Shown: positions 15,906 through 25,205 of the stretch, piece by piece | Numbering within the stretch: position 1 is the first letter of the stretch | Layout: the number at the start of each line of letters is the position of its first letter | DNA from: Ectothiorhodospiraceae bacterium | Lineage (GTDB): Bacteria; Pseudomonadota; Gammaproteobacteria; HK1 | Assembly (NCBI GenBank): GCA_024234875.1 | Contig: JACKNM010000003.1 | Span: 736,001-800,000, forward strand | Direction of reading: 5' to 3' | DNA length: 64,000 bases | The notes under the pieces: model-generated | What the model saw: the letters and a program-made list of their open reading frames with translations, nothing else | Told to the model about the DNA's origin: nothing | The model's database searches: none | Made by a program: the position numbers and the translations under genes

Positions 15906-17351
15906 TCAGCCGACGTTGGTGCCGCCGACGGTGAGGCCGTCGACCCGCAGCGTCGGCTGGCCGACGCCGACCGGTACGCTCTGGCCTTCCTTGCCGCAGG
16001 TGCCGACGCCCCAGTCGAGCTCCAGGTCGTCGCCGACCATGCTCACCCGGGTGAGCACCTCGGGTCCGTTGCCGATCAGCGTCGCGCCCTTCACCGGGCG
16101 GGTGACCTTGCCCTTCTCGATCAGGTAGGCCTCGCTGGCCGAGAACACGAACTTGCCCGAGGTGATGTCGACCTGGCCACCGCCGAAGTTGACCGCGTAG
16201 AGCCCGCGGTCGACCGAGGCGATGATCTCCTCGCGAGCGTGCTTGCCCGGCAGCATGTAGGTGTTGGTCATTCGCGGCATCGGCAGGTGCGCGTAGGACT
16301 CACGCCGGCCGTTGCCGGTCGAGGCCACACCCATCAGCCGCGCATTCATCTTGTCCTGCATGTAGCCGCGAAGGATGCCGTCCTCGATGAGGGTGGTGCA
16401 GCGCGTGGGCGTTCCCTCGTCGTCGATGTTGAGCGAGCCTCGGCGGTCGGCCAGGGTGCCGTCGTCGACCACCGTGCACTGCTCCGACGCCACGCGCTCG
16501 CCGATCCGGCCCGAGAACGCAGAGCTCCCCTTGCGGTTGAAGTCGCCCTCGAGCCCGTGACCGATCGCCTCGTGGAGGAGCACCCCCGGCCAGCCCGGTC
16601 CGAGCACCACGGTCATCGTGCCGGCCGGCGCGGGCACCGACTCCAGCGCGACCAGGGCCTGGCGGACCGCGTCGCGTGCATAGGCGATGCCGCGGCCGTC
16701 CTCTAGGAAGTAGCGGTAGTCGCGCCGCCCGCCGCCGCCGGCGCTGCCCTGCTCGCGGCGACCCTCGTGCTCGACGATCACGGTGACGTTCATCCGTACC
16801 AGCGGGCGGACGTCGGCGGCGAGCGTGCCGTCGCTCGCCGCGACCAGCACCCGCGTGTACTCCCCGGCGAGGCTCACGATCACCTGCTGCACCCGGGGAT
16901 CCTCGCGCCGCGCGGCCGCGTCGGCCGCCTCCAGCAGCTCGATCCGGGTGCGCTCGTCGAAGCTCGCGAGCGGGTCGAGCGGCTGATAGAGCGTGTGGGC
17001 GCCGCAATGGGCGAACGCCTGCACCCGGCCGTCACCACCGCTTCGCGCGATTGCCCGCGCCGCGCCGGCCGCCTGCTCCAGGGCCGGCAGCGCGAGCTCG
17101 TCGGAGTAGGCGAAGCCGGTCTTCTCGCCGCTCACCGCGCGTACCCCGACTCCCTGCTCGATGTTGTGGCTCGCCTCCTTGACGATGCCGTCCTCGAGCA
17201 CCCAGGACTCGAAGCGGGTGGCCTGGAAGTAGAGGTCGGCGAGGTCGACGGAGTGCTGCATCAGGGCGCCGAGGGTGCTCTCGAGATGACGGCTCTCGAG
17301 GCCGGCGGGATCGAGGATCTGGTGCTTCGCGATCTCGAGGGGATTCGACAT
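15906..17351 (-). CDS. tldD: Metalloprotease TldD
   Basis: A 481-residue TldD-family zinc protease subunit. The metal-binding motif HEAIGHGLEGDF is at about residues 257-268, and the C-terminal domain carries the conserved NIDDEGTPT and GYMQDKMNARLMG blocks. TldD pairs with TldE/PmbA to degrade peptides such as microcin B17 precursor and CcdA; the partner is not in the window. The length is normal and all motifs are intact. The gene converges on leuC across repeat element B and diverges from hom. Confidence 0.95.
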   Translation of the reverse strand: MSNPLEIAKHQILDPAGLESRHLESTLGALMQHSVDLADLYFQATRFESWVLEDGIVKEASHNIEQGVGVRAVSGEKTGFAYSDELALPALEQAAGAARAIARSGGDGRVQAFAHCGAHTLYQPLDPLASFDERTRIELLEAADAAARREDPRVQQVIVSLAGEYTRVLVAASDGTLAADVRPLVRMNVTVIVEHEGRREQGSAGGGGRRDYRYFLEDGRGIAYARDAVRQALVALESVPAPAGTMTVVLGPGWPGVLLHEAIGHGLEGDFNRKGSSAFSGRIGERVASEQCTVVDDGTLADRRGSLNIDDEGTPTRCTTLIEDGILRGYMQDKMNARLMGVASTGNGRRESYAHLPMPRMTNTYMLPGKHAREEIIASVDRGLYAVNFGGGQVDITSGKFVFSASEAYLIEKGKVTRPVKGATLIGNGPEVLTRVSMVGDDLELDWGVGTCGKEGQSVPVGVGQPTLRVDGLTVGGTNVG

Positions 17352-17446
17352 GAGTCTGGCGGTCCGGTGCGACTGAGGCCGGGATGGTACCTCAGGAGGC
17401 GACGACGCCGGCGCCGTCCGACCCCCGCCGAAGCGGCCGGCTCACG

Positions 17447-17475
17447 TTGACACCCGCCCCGGCGACCCGTTAGCT
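17447..17475 (+). promoter_or_regulatory. Possible promoter for hom
   Basis: A perfect -35 hexamer TTGACA at 17447-17452, a 17-bp spacer, and a weak -10 TTAGCT at 17470-17475. It lies in the tldD-hom divergent gap (17352-17619), 144 bp before the hom ATG. No threonine/isoleucine-rich leader peptide or attenuator was recognised after it. Confidence 0.3.
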
Positions 17476-17619
17476 TCACGCACTTTTTTCGCCTGCGGCC
17501 GCGCCTTCCGCGCGGGCCCGGCTCACGGCTCGCGCCCGCTGGTGGGCGCCGCCGTCGGCGCCCGGCCCGACGCCCGTCACGACCTGACGAGCCGGCGCCG
17601 CCGTGGCGGAGGGACCGCG

Positions 17620-18936
17620 ATGAAACCGATACGCGTCGGCCTGCTCGGCCTCGGCACCGTTGGTGGCGGCACGGTGAACGTGCTCGCCCGCAACCGAGAG
17701 GAGATCGCGCGCCGCGCCGGACGCGCGATCGAGGTGGTGCAGGCGAGCGCCCGCGACCTCGGCAAGGCGCGCATCTGCGACACCACCGGCATCGAGCTCA
17801 CCACCGATCCGTTCGCAGTGGTCGACAACCCCGCGGTCGAGGTGGTGGTCGAGCTGATCGGCGGCACCGACCTCGCGCGTGAGCTGGTCGAGCGCGCGGT
17901 CGCCGCCGGCAAGCACGTGGTGACCGCCAACAAGGCGCTGATCGCGCACCATGGCAACACCATCTTCGAGGCCGCGCACCGCGCCGGGGTCACCGTCGCG
18001 TTCGAGGCCGCGGTCGCTGGCGGCATCCCGATCATCAAGGCGATCCGCGAAGGCCTGGCCGGCAATCGTATCGAGTGGTTGGCCGGGATCATCAACGGCA
18101 CCTCGAACTTCATCCTCACCGAGATGCGCTCGGCCGGCCGCGCCTTCGACGACGTCCTCGCCGAGGCGCAGCGCCTCGGGTACGCGGAGGCCGACCCGAC
18201 CTTCGACGTCGAGGGCATCGACGCCGCCCACAAGCTCACCATCCTCGCCGCCATCGCGTTCGGTGTGCCGCTCGCCTTCGATCGCGCCTACACCGAGGGC
18301 ATCAGCCGCATCGCACCGGAGGACGTCGGCTACGCCGAGCAGCTCGGCTACCGCATCAAGCACCTCGGCATCGCGCGCCGGCGCGACGAGGGCATCGAGC
18401 TGCGCGTGCACCCGGCGCTGGTGCCGGCGTCGGCGATTCTCGCCAACGTCGACGGCGTGATGAACGCGGTGATGGTGCGCGGTGACGCGATCGGCCCGAC
18501 GCTCTTCTACGGCGCCGGGGCCGGCGCCGAGCCCACCGCCTCGGCGGTGGTGGCTGACCTCGTGGACGTGGTCCGCGCGCTCACCACCGACCCCGAGAAC
18601 CGGGTGCCACACCTCGCCTTCCAGCCGGACGCCATCAGTGATGCGCCGATCCTGCCGGTGGCCCAGGCGCGAACCGCCTACTATCTGCGCATGACCGCGC
18701 TCGACCGACCTGGCGTGCTGGCCGACATCGCGACCGTGCTCGGGCGCGCCGGCATCAGCATCGAGGCGGTGGTCCAGAAGGAGCCGCCGCAAGGCGCGGA
18801 GTTCGCGCAGCTCGTGATGCTCACCCATCGGGTGCTCGAGCGGCAGATGGACGAGGCCATCGCGGCGGTGGAGGCCCTGTCCAGCATCCGCGGCTCGGTG
18901 ACGCGCATTCGCGTCGAGCACCTAGAGGGCGCGTGA
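17620..18936 (+). CDS. hom: Homoserine dehydrogenase
   Basis: A 438-residue monofunctional enzyme that reduces aspartate semialdehyde to homoserine with NAD(P)H. The N-terminal Rossmann motif GLLGLGTVGGGTV, the catalytic-domain block GIINGTSNFILTEM and the substrate-site segment GYAEADPTFDVEGIDAAHK are present. A C-terminal ACT domain (YYLRMTALDRPGVLADIATV, from about residue 350) suggests threonine feedback. The ATG at 17620 has the ribosome-binding site GGCGGAGGGA. thrC follows 192 bp downstream, making a threonine pair without thrB in view. Confidence 0.96.
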   Translation: MKPIRVGLLGLGTVGGGTVNVLARNREEIARRAGRAIEVVQASARDLGKARICDTTGIELTTDPFAVVDNPAVEVVVELIGGTDLARELVERAVAAGKHVVTANKALIAHHGNTIFEAAHRAGVTVAFEAAVAGGIPIIKAIREGLAGNRIEWLAGIINGTSNFILTEMRSAGRAFDDVLAEAQRLGYAEADPTFDVEGIDAAHKLTILAAIAFGVPLAFDRAYTEGISRIAPEDVGYAEQLGYRIKHLGIARRRDEGIELRVHPALVPASAILANVDGVMNAVMVRGDAIGPTLFYGAGAGAEPTASAVVADLVDVVRALTTDPENRVPHLAFQPDAISDAPILPVAQARTAYYLRMTALDRPGVLADIATVLGRAGISIEAVVQKEPPQGAEFAQLVMLTHRVLERQMDEAIAAVEALSSIRGSVTRIRVEHLEGA

Positions 18937-19128
18937 TGTCCGCCCGGCGGTCATGCGGTGCCGGTCGCGACCGGCGCCTGCGGCTACCGTTCGGGCACCC
19001 TCCCCCTGGCCGTCTCGTGGTGCTCGCGGCGGCCAGCGACCACGGTCCACCCGCCGAGCGTTGAGCCCGGGCCGCCCGGCGTCCGCGTCGGGCTCCGGTC
19101 ACGCGCCAGGCGCATCGAGGTCTCAGAC

Positions 19129-20271
19129 ATGAAGGCTCGAGCTGCCAATCGCTACACGGGTCTCGTCGACAAGTATCGCGACCGTCTGCCCATCGGTCAG
19201 GACACCGCTGCGGTGACGCTGTGCGAGGGCGACACGCCGCTGGTGCGGCTCGACCGGGTCGAGCGCGAGCTCGGTCGCGACGTCAAGCTCTACGCCAAGC
19301 TCGAAGGGCAGAACCCCACCGGGTCGTTCAAGGATCGCGGCATGACGGTGGCGGTCACGCGGGCGGTGGAGGAGGGCGCCCGGGCGGTGGTGTGTGCGTC
19401 GACCGGCAACACCGCGGCGTCGGCCGCGGCCTATGCCGCACGCGCCGGTCTCACCGCCTTCGTGCTGGTGCCCGCCGACAAGGTCGCACCCGGAAAGCTC
19501 GCCCAGGCGATGGTCCACGGCGCGGTGGTGCTCGCGGTCGCGGGTAGTTTCGACGACGCGATGGCAGTGGTGAAGACGCTCGGCGAGGACGGCACGGTGA
19601 CGGTGGTGAACTCGATCAGCCCGTTCCGCCTGCAGGGGCAGAAGACGGTGGCGTTCGAGGTCATCGAGGAGCTCGGGCGCACGCCGGACTATCACTGCGT
19701 GCCGGTCGGCAACGCGGGGAACATCGCCGCCCACTGGATCGGCTACAGCGAGTGCTGCCCGGGGCGGCGGTCGCGGGTGACCGGTGCCTGTGCCTTCTGC
19801 CAGGGCCGCTGCCCTTACGCCACGCGCCTCACCGACGAGCGCCCGGTGATGGTCGGCTACCAGGCCGCCGGCGCCGCGCCGTTCCTGCGTGGCCATCCGG
19901 TGAAGCAGCCGGAGACCGTCGCCTCCGCGATACGGATCGGCGACCCGCAGTCGTGGGACTTCGCCTGGAGCGCGGTCAAGGAGTCGGGCGGCTGGTTCGA
20001 GGAGCTGACCGACGAGGACCTGCTGGCGACGCAGCGCCTGCTGGCCACGCGGGAGGGGATCTTCTGCGAGCCGGCTTCGGCGATCTCGGTGGCCGGGGCG
20101 ATGCGCGACGTCCGCTCGGGGCGGATCCCGGAAGGCAGCATCGTGGTGTGCACGGTGACCGGGCACGGTCTCAAGGATCCGGAGAGCGCGGTTCGCCAGT
20201 GCCCGGAACCGATCGCGGTCGAGGCGAGCGAGGATGCGGTGCGCGCCGTGATTCTCGATCGCATCCGCTGA
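19129..20271 (+). CDS. thrC: Threonine synthase with a Cys-rich insertion
   Basis: A 380-residue PLP-dependent enzyme that converts O-phosphohomoserine to threonine. The PLP lysine lies in NPTGSFKDRGM, the PLP-phosphate loop is PVGNAGNIAAHWIGY, and VTGHGLKDP is at the C-terminus. Between GNAGNIAAHWIGY and the conserved VGYQAAGAAPF there is a stretch with five cysteines: C209, C210, C221, C224 and C228 (CC-x10-C-x2-C-x3-C). Well-known homologues such as B. subtilis ThrC have a shorter Cys-free linker there. The ATG at 19129 (MKARAANRY) is chosen; upstream in-frame sequence is low-complexity. It lies downstream of hom. Confidence 0.94.
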   Translation: MKARAANRYTGLVDKYRDRLPIGQDTAAVTLCEGDTPLVRLDRVERELGRDVKLYAKLEGQNPTGSFKDRGMTVAVTRAVEEGARAVVCASTGNTAASAAAYAARAGLTAFVLVPADKVAPGKLAQAMVHGAVVLAVAGSFDDAMAVVKTLGEDGTVTVVNSISPFRLQGQKTVAFEVIEELGRTPDYHCVPVGNAGNIAAHWIGYSECCPGRRSRVTGACAFCQGRCPYATRLTDERPVMVGYQAAGAAPFLRGHPVKQPETVASAIRIGDPQSWDFAWSAVKESGGWFEELTDEDLLATQRLLATREGIFCEPASAISVAGAMRDVRSGRIPEGSIVVCTVTGHGLKDPESAVRQCPEPIAVEASEDAVRAVILDRIR

Positions 20272-20297
20272 CGCCGGCGCGTGGCGCGAGAGGGCGG

Positions 20298-21359
20298 GTG
20301 CGCGGACTCACGTTGCTGGCACCGGGGCTCGAGGGGCCACGCGAGGGACGGTCGCAGGATCGGACGCAGGCGCTTTCCGCCGTCCTCGCCGGTCTCGATC
20401 TCGCCGCGCTCGACCTGCTCGTCGCCCGCGCCGAGCACGCCGACGACGGTCCCGACGACGGGGACGGGCTCGAGGCCTACCTCGCTGCCTGCTTCGGGGT
20501 CGGCCGATCGCCGGGCGGTGACGTTCCGGTGGCGGCGCTCACCTACGCCCTCGACGGGGGCGACCCCGGGGACCGTGACTGGTTGCGGCTCGACCCGGTC
20601 CATCTGCGCCCCGATCTCAGCGGGCTGGTGTTGTTCGACGCCGCCCACCTCGGCCTGGACGCGGCCGAGGCGGCGAGTCTGGTCGGCGAGATCGACGCGT
20701 ACCTCGCGCCCGAGGGGTTGACGGTGGAGGCGCCGGTGCCGACGCGCTGGTACGTCGGTCTCGACGCATCGCCGAGGATGCGCACCACCGCGCCGTCGCT
20801 GGTCGACGGCCGGCCGGTGGGCGACGCGCTGCCCGACGGGCCGGATGCGCGGGTGTGGCACCGGCGCCTCAATGCGCTGCAGATGGTGTTGCACACGGCC
20901 GCGGCGAACCAGGTGCGGGAGCGCGACGGCCGCCCGACGGTCAACAGCCTCTGGGCCTGGGGGGGCGGTGCGATGCCGGCCTCGGTCCGCTCGCGATGGG
21001 ACGTGGTCTGGACCGACGACCCTCTGGCTGCCGCGCTCGCACGTGCGGCCGGGGCTCGCCTCGAGCCGGTGCCGGCCGACGGGCGCGAATGGCTCACGAC
21101 CGCGGACCAGGGCGACCACCTGGTGGTGCTGACCGCGGGAGCCGCCGCCGCCCGTGGTAACGATGCAGGTGCCTGGCGCGACTTCGTCGCCACGCTGTCC
21201 CATGCCTGGATTCGCGATGCCGTCACCGCGCTCCGCGACCGACGGCTCGACGCGCTCCGGCTGCTCACCGGTGACCGCCGCGTGGCGTCGCTCTCGCGCG
21301 CCGGGCTCCGGCGCTTCTGGCGGCGCGGCCCGGGGTTCGTCCGGTGGTTGGGGCGATGA
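20298..21359 (+). CDS. RpfE-like/phosphoglycerate-mutase-like protein (COG4255 type)
   Basis: A 353-residue protein resembling the group annotated as RpfE in Xanthomonas or as cofactor-independent phosphoglycerate mutase in Pseudomonas. The recognisable block is PTVNSLWAWGGGAMP, with LNALQMVLHTAAANQVRE just before it. The biochemical function of the group is not established as far as I know. The GTG at 20298 follows GAGAGGGCGG and is the best start, although the spacing is short. Its stop overlaps the recJ start (ATGA, 21356-21359). Adjacency to recJ, prfB and lysS parallels the rpf region of Xanthomonas. Confidence 0.8.
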   Translation: MRGLTLLAPGLEGPREGRSQDRTQALSAVLAGLDLAALDLLVARAEHADDGPDDGDGLEAYLAACFGVGRSPGGDVPVAALTYALDGGDPGDRDWLRLDPVHLRPDLSGLVLFDAAHLGLDAAEAASLVGEIDAYLAPEGLTVEAPVPTRWYVGLDASPRMRTTAPSLVDGRPVGDALPDGPDARVWHRRLNALQMVLHTAAANQVRERDGRPTVNSLWAWGGGAMPASVRSRWDVVWTDDPLAAALARAAGARLEPVPADGREWLTTADQGDHLVVLTAGAAAARGNDAGAWRDFVATLSHAWIRDAVTALRDRRLDALRLLTGDRRVASLSRAGLRRFWRRGPGFVRWLGR

Positions 21360-23113
21360 GCGGCGGCACGGTGGGGGCCCCGGTGCCGCGTTTCGAGCGC
21401 CGCGCGGTGGTCGCGGACGGTGCGCTGGCGAGCGAGCTGCACCCGGTGGTGGCCCGCGTCTACGCCGCTCGCGCGGTGCGTGATCGGGGCGAGGTCGACT
21501 ACGGCCTCGCCGGGCTCGCACCCTACACCATGCTCGGCTCGCTCGACGTCGCGGCCGAGCGGCTGGCCGCCGCCATCTGCGGCGACGAGCGGATCCTGGT
21601 CGTCGGCGATTTCGACGCCGACGGCGCGACCGGCTGCGCGGTGGCGGTGCTCGGGTTGCGCGCGCTGGGCGCCCGCCACGTCGGCTACCTGGTCCCCAAT
21701 CGCTTCGAGTACGGCTACGGCCTCACGCCGGAGATCGCCGAGGTCGCGGCCGAGGCAGCGCCCGACCTCCTGGTCACGGTGGACAACGGGGTGTCCAGCG
21801 TCGACGGCGTCGCGGCGGCGCGCGCCGCCGGCATCGCGGTGATCGTCACCGACCATCACCTGCCGGGCGAGGTGCTGCCGGCGGCGGACGCCATCGTCAA
21901 TCCGAATCTCCCGGGCGATCCCTTTCCGAGCAAGGCCCTCGCCGGTGTCGGCGTCGTCTTCTACCTCCTCGGTGCGGTGCGGGTGCTGTTACGCGACGCC
22001 GGGTGGTTCGGCGGCGCCGGTCCGGCCGAGCCCCGGCTGGCGGAGCTGCTCGACCTGGTCGCGCTCGGCACGGTGGCGGATCTGGTTCCGCTCGACCGCA
22101 ACAACCGCATCCTCGTCGCGCAGGGCCTCGCCCGCATCCGGGCCGGTCGCTGTCGCCCCGGGCTGCTGGCGTTGCTCGAGGTCGCCGGGCGCGACCATCG
22201 CCGCGCCGTCGCCTCCGACCTCGCCTTCGCCGCCGGGCCGCGCCTCAATGCCGCGGGGCGGCTCGCCGACATGGCGCTCGGCATCGAGTGCCTGCTCTGC
22301 GACGATCGAGACGCCGCGCGCGAGATGGCGACCCGGCTCGACGAGCTGAACCGCGAGCGTCGGACCCTCGAGGCGGAGATGCAGGCGCAGGCCCTGGTCC
22401 ACCTCGAGGCTGCGCTCGCCGACGCCGCGGGCGCCGGCGGCCTGCCCTACGGGGTCGCGCTCTACGATCCGCAATGGCACCAGGGGGTCATCGGCATCCT
22501 CGCCGCGCGGGTGCGTGAGCGGGTGCATCGCCCGGTCGTCGCCTTCGCTCCCGACGGCACCGGCATGCTCAAGGGCTCCGGGCGGTCGATCCCCGGGCTG
22601 CACCTGCGCGATGCGCTGGCCGCGGTCGATGCGCGCCACCCGGGCGTCATCGAGCGCTTCGGCGGCCACGCGATGGCCGCCGGGTTGACGCTGCGCCCCG
22701 ACGACCTCGACGCGTTCCGGGCCGCGTTCGACGCCGAGGTCGAGCGGGCGATCCCCGCCGAGGCGCTCGAGGGCGTGGTGCTGACCGACGGCGAGCTCGC
22801 GGAGGCCGAGATCTCGATCGAGGTGGCGCGCGCGCTGCGTGACGCGGGCCCGTGGGGCCAGGGCTTTCCGGAGCCCCTGTTCGACGGCGACTTCGAGGTG
22901 CTCGGCACGCGGGTGGTCGGGCGGGATCACCTCAAGCTCGCGCTGCGAGTCCCGGGCGGGCGGCGGACGCTCGACGCCATCGCCTTTCGCGCCGCCGAGC
23001 AGCTGCCGCCCGAGCCGCCGCGCCGCGCGCGCCTCGCTTATCGTCTCGCGCTCGACGAGTGGAACGGTCGCGAGCGCGTGCAGCTCGTGGTCGAGCACCT
23101 GGTCCTCGACTGA
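21356..23113 (+). CDS. recJ: Single-stranded-DNA-specific exonuclease RecJ
   Basis: A 585-residue DHH-family 5'-3' single-strand exonuclease used in recombination and mismatch repair. Metal-binding motifs are VVGDFDADGATG (about residue 84; many RecJ proteins have DYDADG), VTVDNGVSS, VIVTDHHLPG (about 165) and ALGTVADLVPL. The DHHA1 part shows SGRSIPGLHLRDAL and ERFGGHAMAAGLTL. The length is typical. Its ATG overlaps the stop of the RpfE-like gene. A block of repeats begins 6 bp after its stop. Confidence 0.96.
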   Translation: MSGGTVGAPVPRFERRAVVADGALASELHPVVARVYAARAVRDRGEVDYGLAGLAPYTMLGSLDVAAERLAAAICGDERILVVGDFDADGATGCAVAVLGLRALGARHVGYLVPNRFEYGYGLTPEIAEVAAEAAPDLLVTVDNGVSSVDGVAAARAAGIAVIVTDHHLPGEVLPAADAIVNPNLPGDPFPSKALAGVGVVFYLLGAVRVLLRDAGWFGGAGPAEPRLAELLDLVALGTVADLVPLDRNNRILVAQGLARIRAGRCRPGLLALLEVAGRDHRRAVASDLAFAAGPRLNAAGRLADMALGIECLLCDDRDAAREMATRLDELNRERRTLEAEMQAQALVHLEAALADAAGAGGLPYGVALYDPQWHQGVIGILAARVRERVHRPVVAFAPDGTGMLKGSGRSIPGLHLRDALAAVDARHPGVIERFGGHAMAAGLTLRPDDLDAFRAAFDAEVERAIPAEALEGVVLTDGELAEAEISIEVARALRDAGPWGQGFPEPLFDGDFEVLGTRVVGRDHLKLALRVPGGRRTLDAIAFRAAEQLPPEPPRRARLAYRLALDEWNGRERVQLVVEHLVLD

Positions 23114-23118
23114 GCGCC

Positions 23119-23287
23119 TGTGAAGGACCCGGGCGCCTGACTTGCGCTTGCCGTCTGGCGGCTGCGACTGCGTTGTCCGTCGCGAGAACTGCGGTCATTT
23201 GGCTCGCCAAACTCCCTTGTTCTCGCGCCAGACGCCTTGTCTCGCTCGCCAGCCGACCTGCTCGCGACGCCGCCCGATTCCTTCACA
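23119..23287. repeat. Nested inverted repeats downstream of recJ
   Basis: Three perfect inverted pairs are nested here: TGTGAAGGA (23119-23127) with TCCTTCACA (23279-23287), GTCTGGCG (23153-23160) with CGCCAGAC (23226-23233), and CGCGAGAAC (23181-23189) with GTTCTCGCG (23219-23227). The right arms of the inner two share two bases, so they are alternative stems. No coding sense was found. It could be a decayed mobile repeat or a structured 3' end for the recJ transcript. Confidence 0.55.
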
Positions 23288-23290
23288 CCC

Positions 23291-23954
23291 TTTCATCGAA
23301 CGACACGTAACGACCTGATTTCAGTGGCGGCGGCTTTCCCAGCTCGCTGAGCCTGCCTGCCCTGAGCTTGTCGAAGGGTCGAAGCGCGTGCGCTGAGCCT
23401 GTCGAAGCGTATCCCCGAGCACCACCGTCGAGCCGTGGCGCCGAGCCAGGAGTGGCACGGCCGGCGAGGATTGAAGATACGCGTCGACAGGCTCAGCGCA
23501 CGGTTCCTCCCGTTCGCGTCCCGAGCGCGCGACCGCCGGTCGTGGGGCTTTCATCGAACGACACGTAACGACCTGATTTCAGTGGCTGGGGCTTTGCTAG
23601 CTCGCTGAGCCTGCCTGCCCTGAGCTTGTCGAAGGGTCGAAGCGCGTGCGCTGAGCCTGTCGAAGCGTATCCCCGAGCACCACCGTCGAGCCGTGGCGCC
23701 GAGCCAGGAGTGGCACGGCCGGCGAGGATTGAAGATACGCTTCGACAGGCTCAGCGCACGGTTCCTCCCGTTCGCGTCCCGAGCGCGCGACCGCCGGTCG
23801 TGGGGGCTTTCATCGAACGACACGTAACGACCTGATTTCAGCGGCGGCGGCTTTCCCAGCTCGCGGAGCCTGCCTGCCCTGAGCTTGTCGAAGGGTCGTA
23901 GCGCACGGTTCCCCCGTTTGCTTCCCGAGCGCGCGATCCCCGGTCGTGGGGGCT
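23291..23954. repeat. Tandem 259-bp repeats containing long palindromes (2.6 copies)
   Basis: Two nearly identical units, 23291-23548 (258 bp) and 23549-23807 (259 bp), are followed by a third of 147 bp (23808-23954). Each begins TTTCATCGAACGACACG. Units 1 and 2 hold copies of the common CTGAGCxTGTCGAAG-type repeat, including an inverted pair with 27-bp arms that is perfect in unit 2 (23645-23671 and 23734-23760) and has one mismatch in unit 1. Unit 3 has lost about 112 bp spanning that palindrome. Short open frames inside are products of the repeat, not genes. 23955-24048 contains only prfB upstream sequence. Confidence 0.9.
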
Positions 23955-24048
23955 CTGAGCGCCGACCACGGTTGCCGTCTCGCGCGCGCAATTCGCCCGC
24001 CCCAGCCTGTATCATTCGCGGTTTCGACTCTCCGACCTGGGCCCGACC

Positions 24049-25147
24049 ATGCTCGAGATCAACCCGTCCATCATCCGTCTGAAGGATCTCCGAGGGCGCC
24101 TCGACGCCCTGAGGGGGTACCTTTGACTACGACGTCAAGCGCGAACGCCTGGAGGAGGTGACCCGGGAGCTCGAGGACTCGCGGGTCTGGGACGACCCCG
24201 AGCGCGCGCAGGCGCTCGGACGCGAGCGCGCGCGTCTCGAGGAGGTGGTCGAGGGGCTCGACCGTCTCGAGGGGGGCTTGCGCGACGCGCCGGAGTTGCT
24301 GGAGCTCGCGCGTGACGAGGACGACGCCGACACCCTCGCCGCGGTCGATGCCGACCTCGACGAGGTCGAGCGCGCGCTGGTCGACCTCGAGTTCCGCCGC
24401 ATGTTCTCCGGCGAGGCCGACGCGGCGAACGCGTTCCTCGACATCCAGGCCGGCTCCGGTGGCACCGAGGCCCAGGACTGGGCCGAGATGTTGCTGCGCA
24501 TGTACCTGCGCTGGGGTGAGCGTCGGGGCTTCACCACCGAGCTGATCGAGGTCTCCCCGGCCGAGGTCGCCGGCATCAAGAGCGCCACCATTCGGTTCGA
24601 GGGCGAGTACGCCTACGGCTGGCTGCGCACCGAGACCGGCGTCCATCGGCTGGTACGCAAGTCGCCGTTCGACGCCGGTCATCGTCGTCACACCTCGTTC
24701 GCCGCGGTCTTCGTGTCACCGGAGATCGACGACGAGGTGGAGATCGAGATCAATCCCGCCGACCTCCGGGTCGACGTCTACCGCGCCAGCGGCGCCGGTG
24801 GCCAGCACGTCAACCGCACCGAGTCGGCGGTGCGCATCACCCACAATCCGACCGGCATCGTGGTCCAGTGCCAGAACGAGCGCTCGCAGCACAAGAACCG
24901 TGCCACCGCCATGAAGCAGCTCAAGGCGAAGCTCTACGAGCTGGAGATGCAGAAGCGCCGCGAGTCCCAACAGGCGGTGGAGGACGCCAAGGCCGACATC
25001 GGCTGGGGGAGCCAGATCCGCTCCTACGTCCTCGACCAGTCGCGAATCAAGGACCTTCGCACCGCGGTCGAGATCGGAAACACCCAGGCGGTGCTCGACG
25101 GCGACATCGACCGCTTCATCGAGGCGAGCCTCAAGGCCGGCCTGTGA
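24049..25147 (+). CDS. prfB: Peptide chain release factor 2 (programmed +1 frameshift)
   Basis: RF2 releases nascent protein at UGA and UAA. It is encoded as 24049-24123 joined to 24125-25147: 25 codons end at an in-frame TGA, and a +1 shift then continues in the second frame, giving 365 residues, the same as E. coli RF2. The anticodon-like SPF tripeptide lies in LVRKSPFDAGHRRH and the catalytic GGQ in ASGAGGQHVNRTES. Autoregulation is the known mechanism: low RF2 slows termination at the TGA and favours the shift. lysS follows 58 bp downstream, as in many proteobacteria. Repeats fill the region upstream. Confidence 0.97.
24112..24127 (+). promoter_or_regulatory. prfB +1 programmed frameshift site
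   Basis: Internal Shine-Dalgarno-like AGGGGG (24112-24117), a 3-nt spacer TAC, then CTTTGAC (24121-24127) with TGA at 24124-24126. Motif and spacing match the well-studied E. coli prfB site. The shift on CTT skips T24124 and resumes with GAC. Confidence 0.95.
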
Positions 25148-25205
25148 GCCCCGACGAGCTCGCGTCCGCGCGGGTGAGGCGGTGCCCTGCCAGACAGAGA
25201 TGGAC

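Noticed and set aside
17476..17619. Threonine attenuator before hom
   Set aside because: No short ORF rich in Thr/Ile codons and no terminator with a U-tract. The GC-rich hairpins present are what this base composition gives anyway.
23368..23835. Two nearly identical short ORFs of about 66 codons in the recJ-prfB gap
   Set aside because: They are repeated translations of the tandem repeat itself, including the CTGAGC/TGTCGAAG palindromes, not genes.
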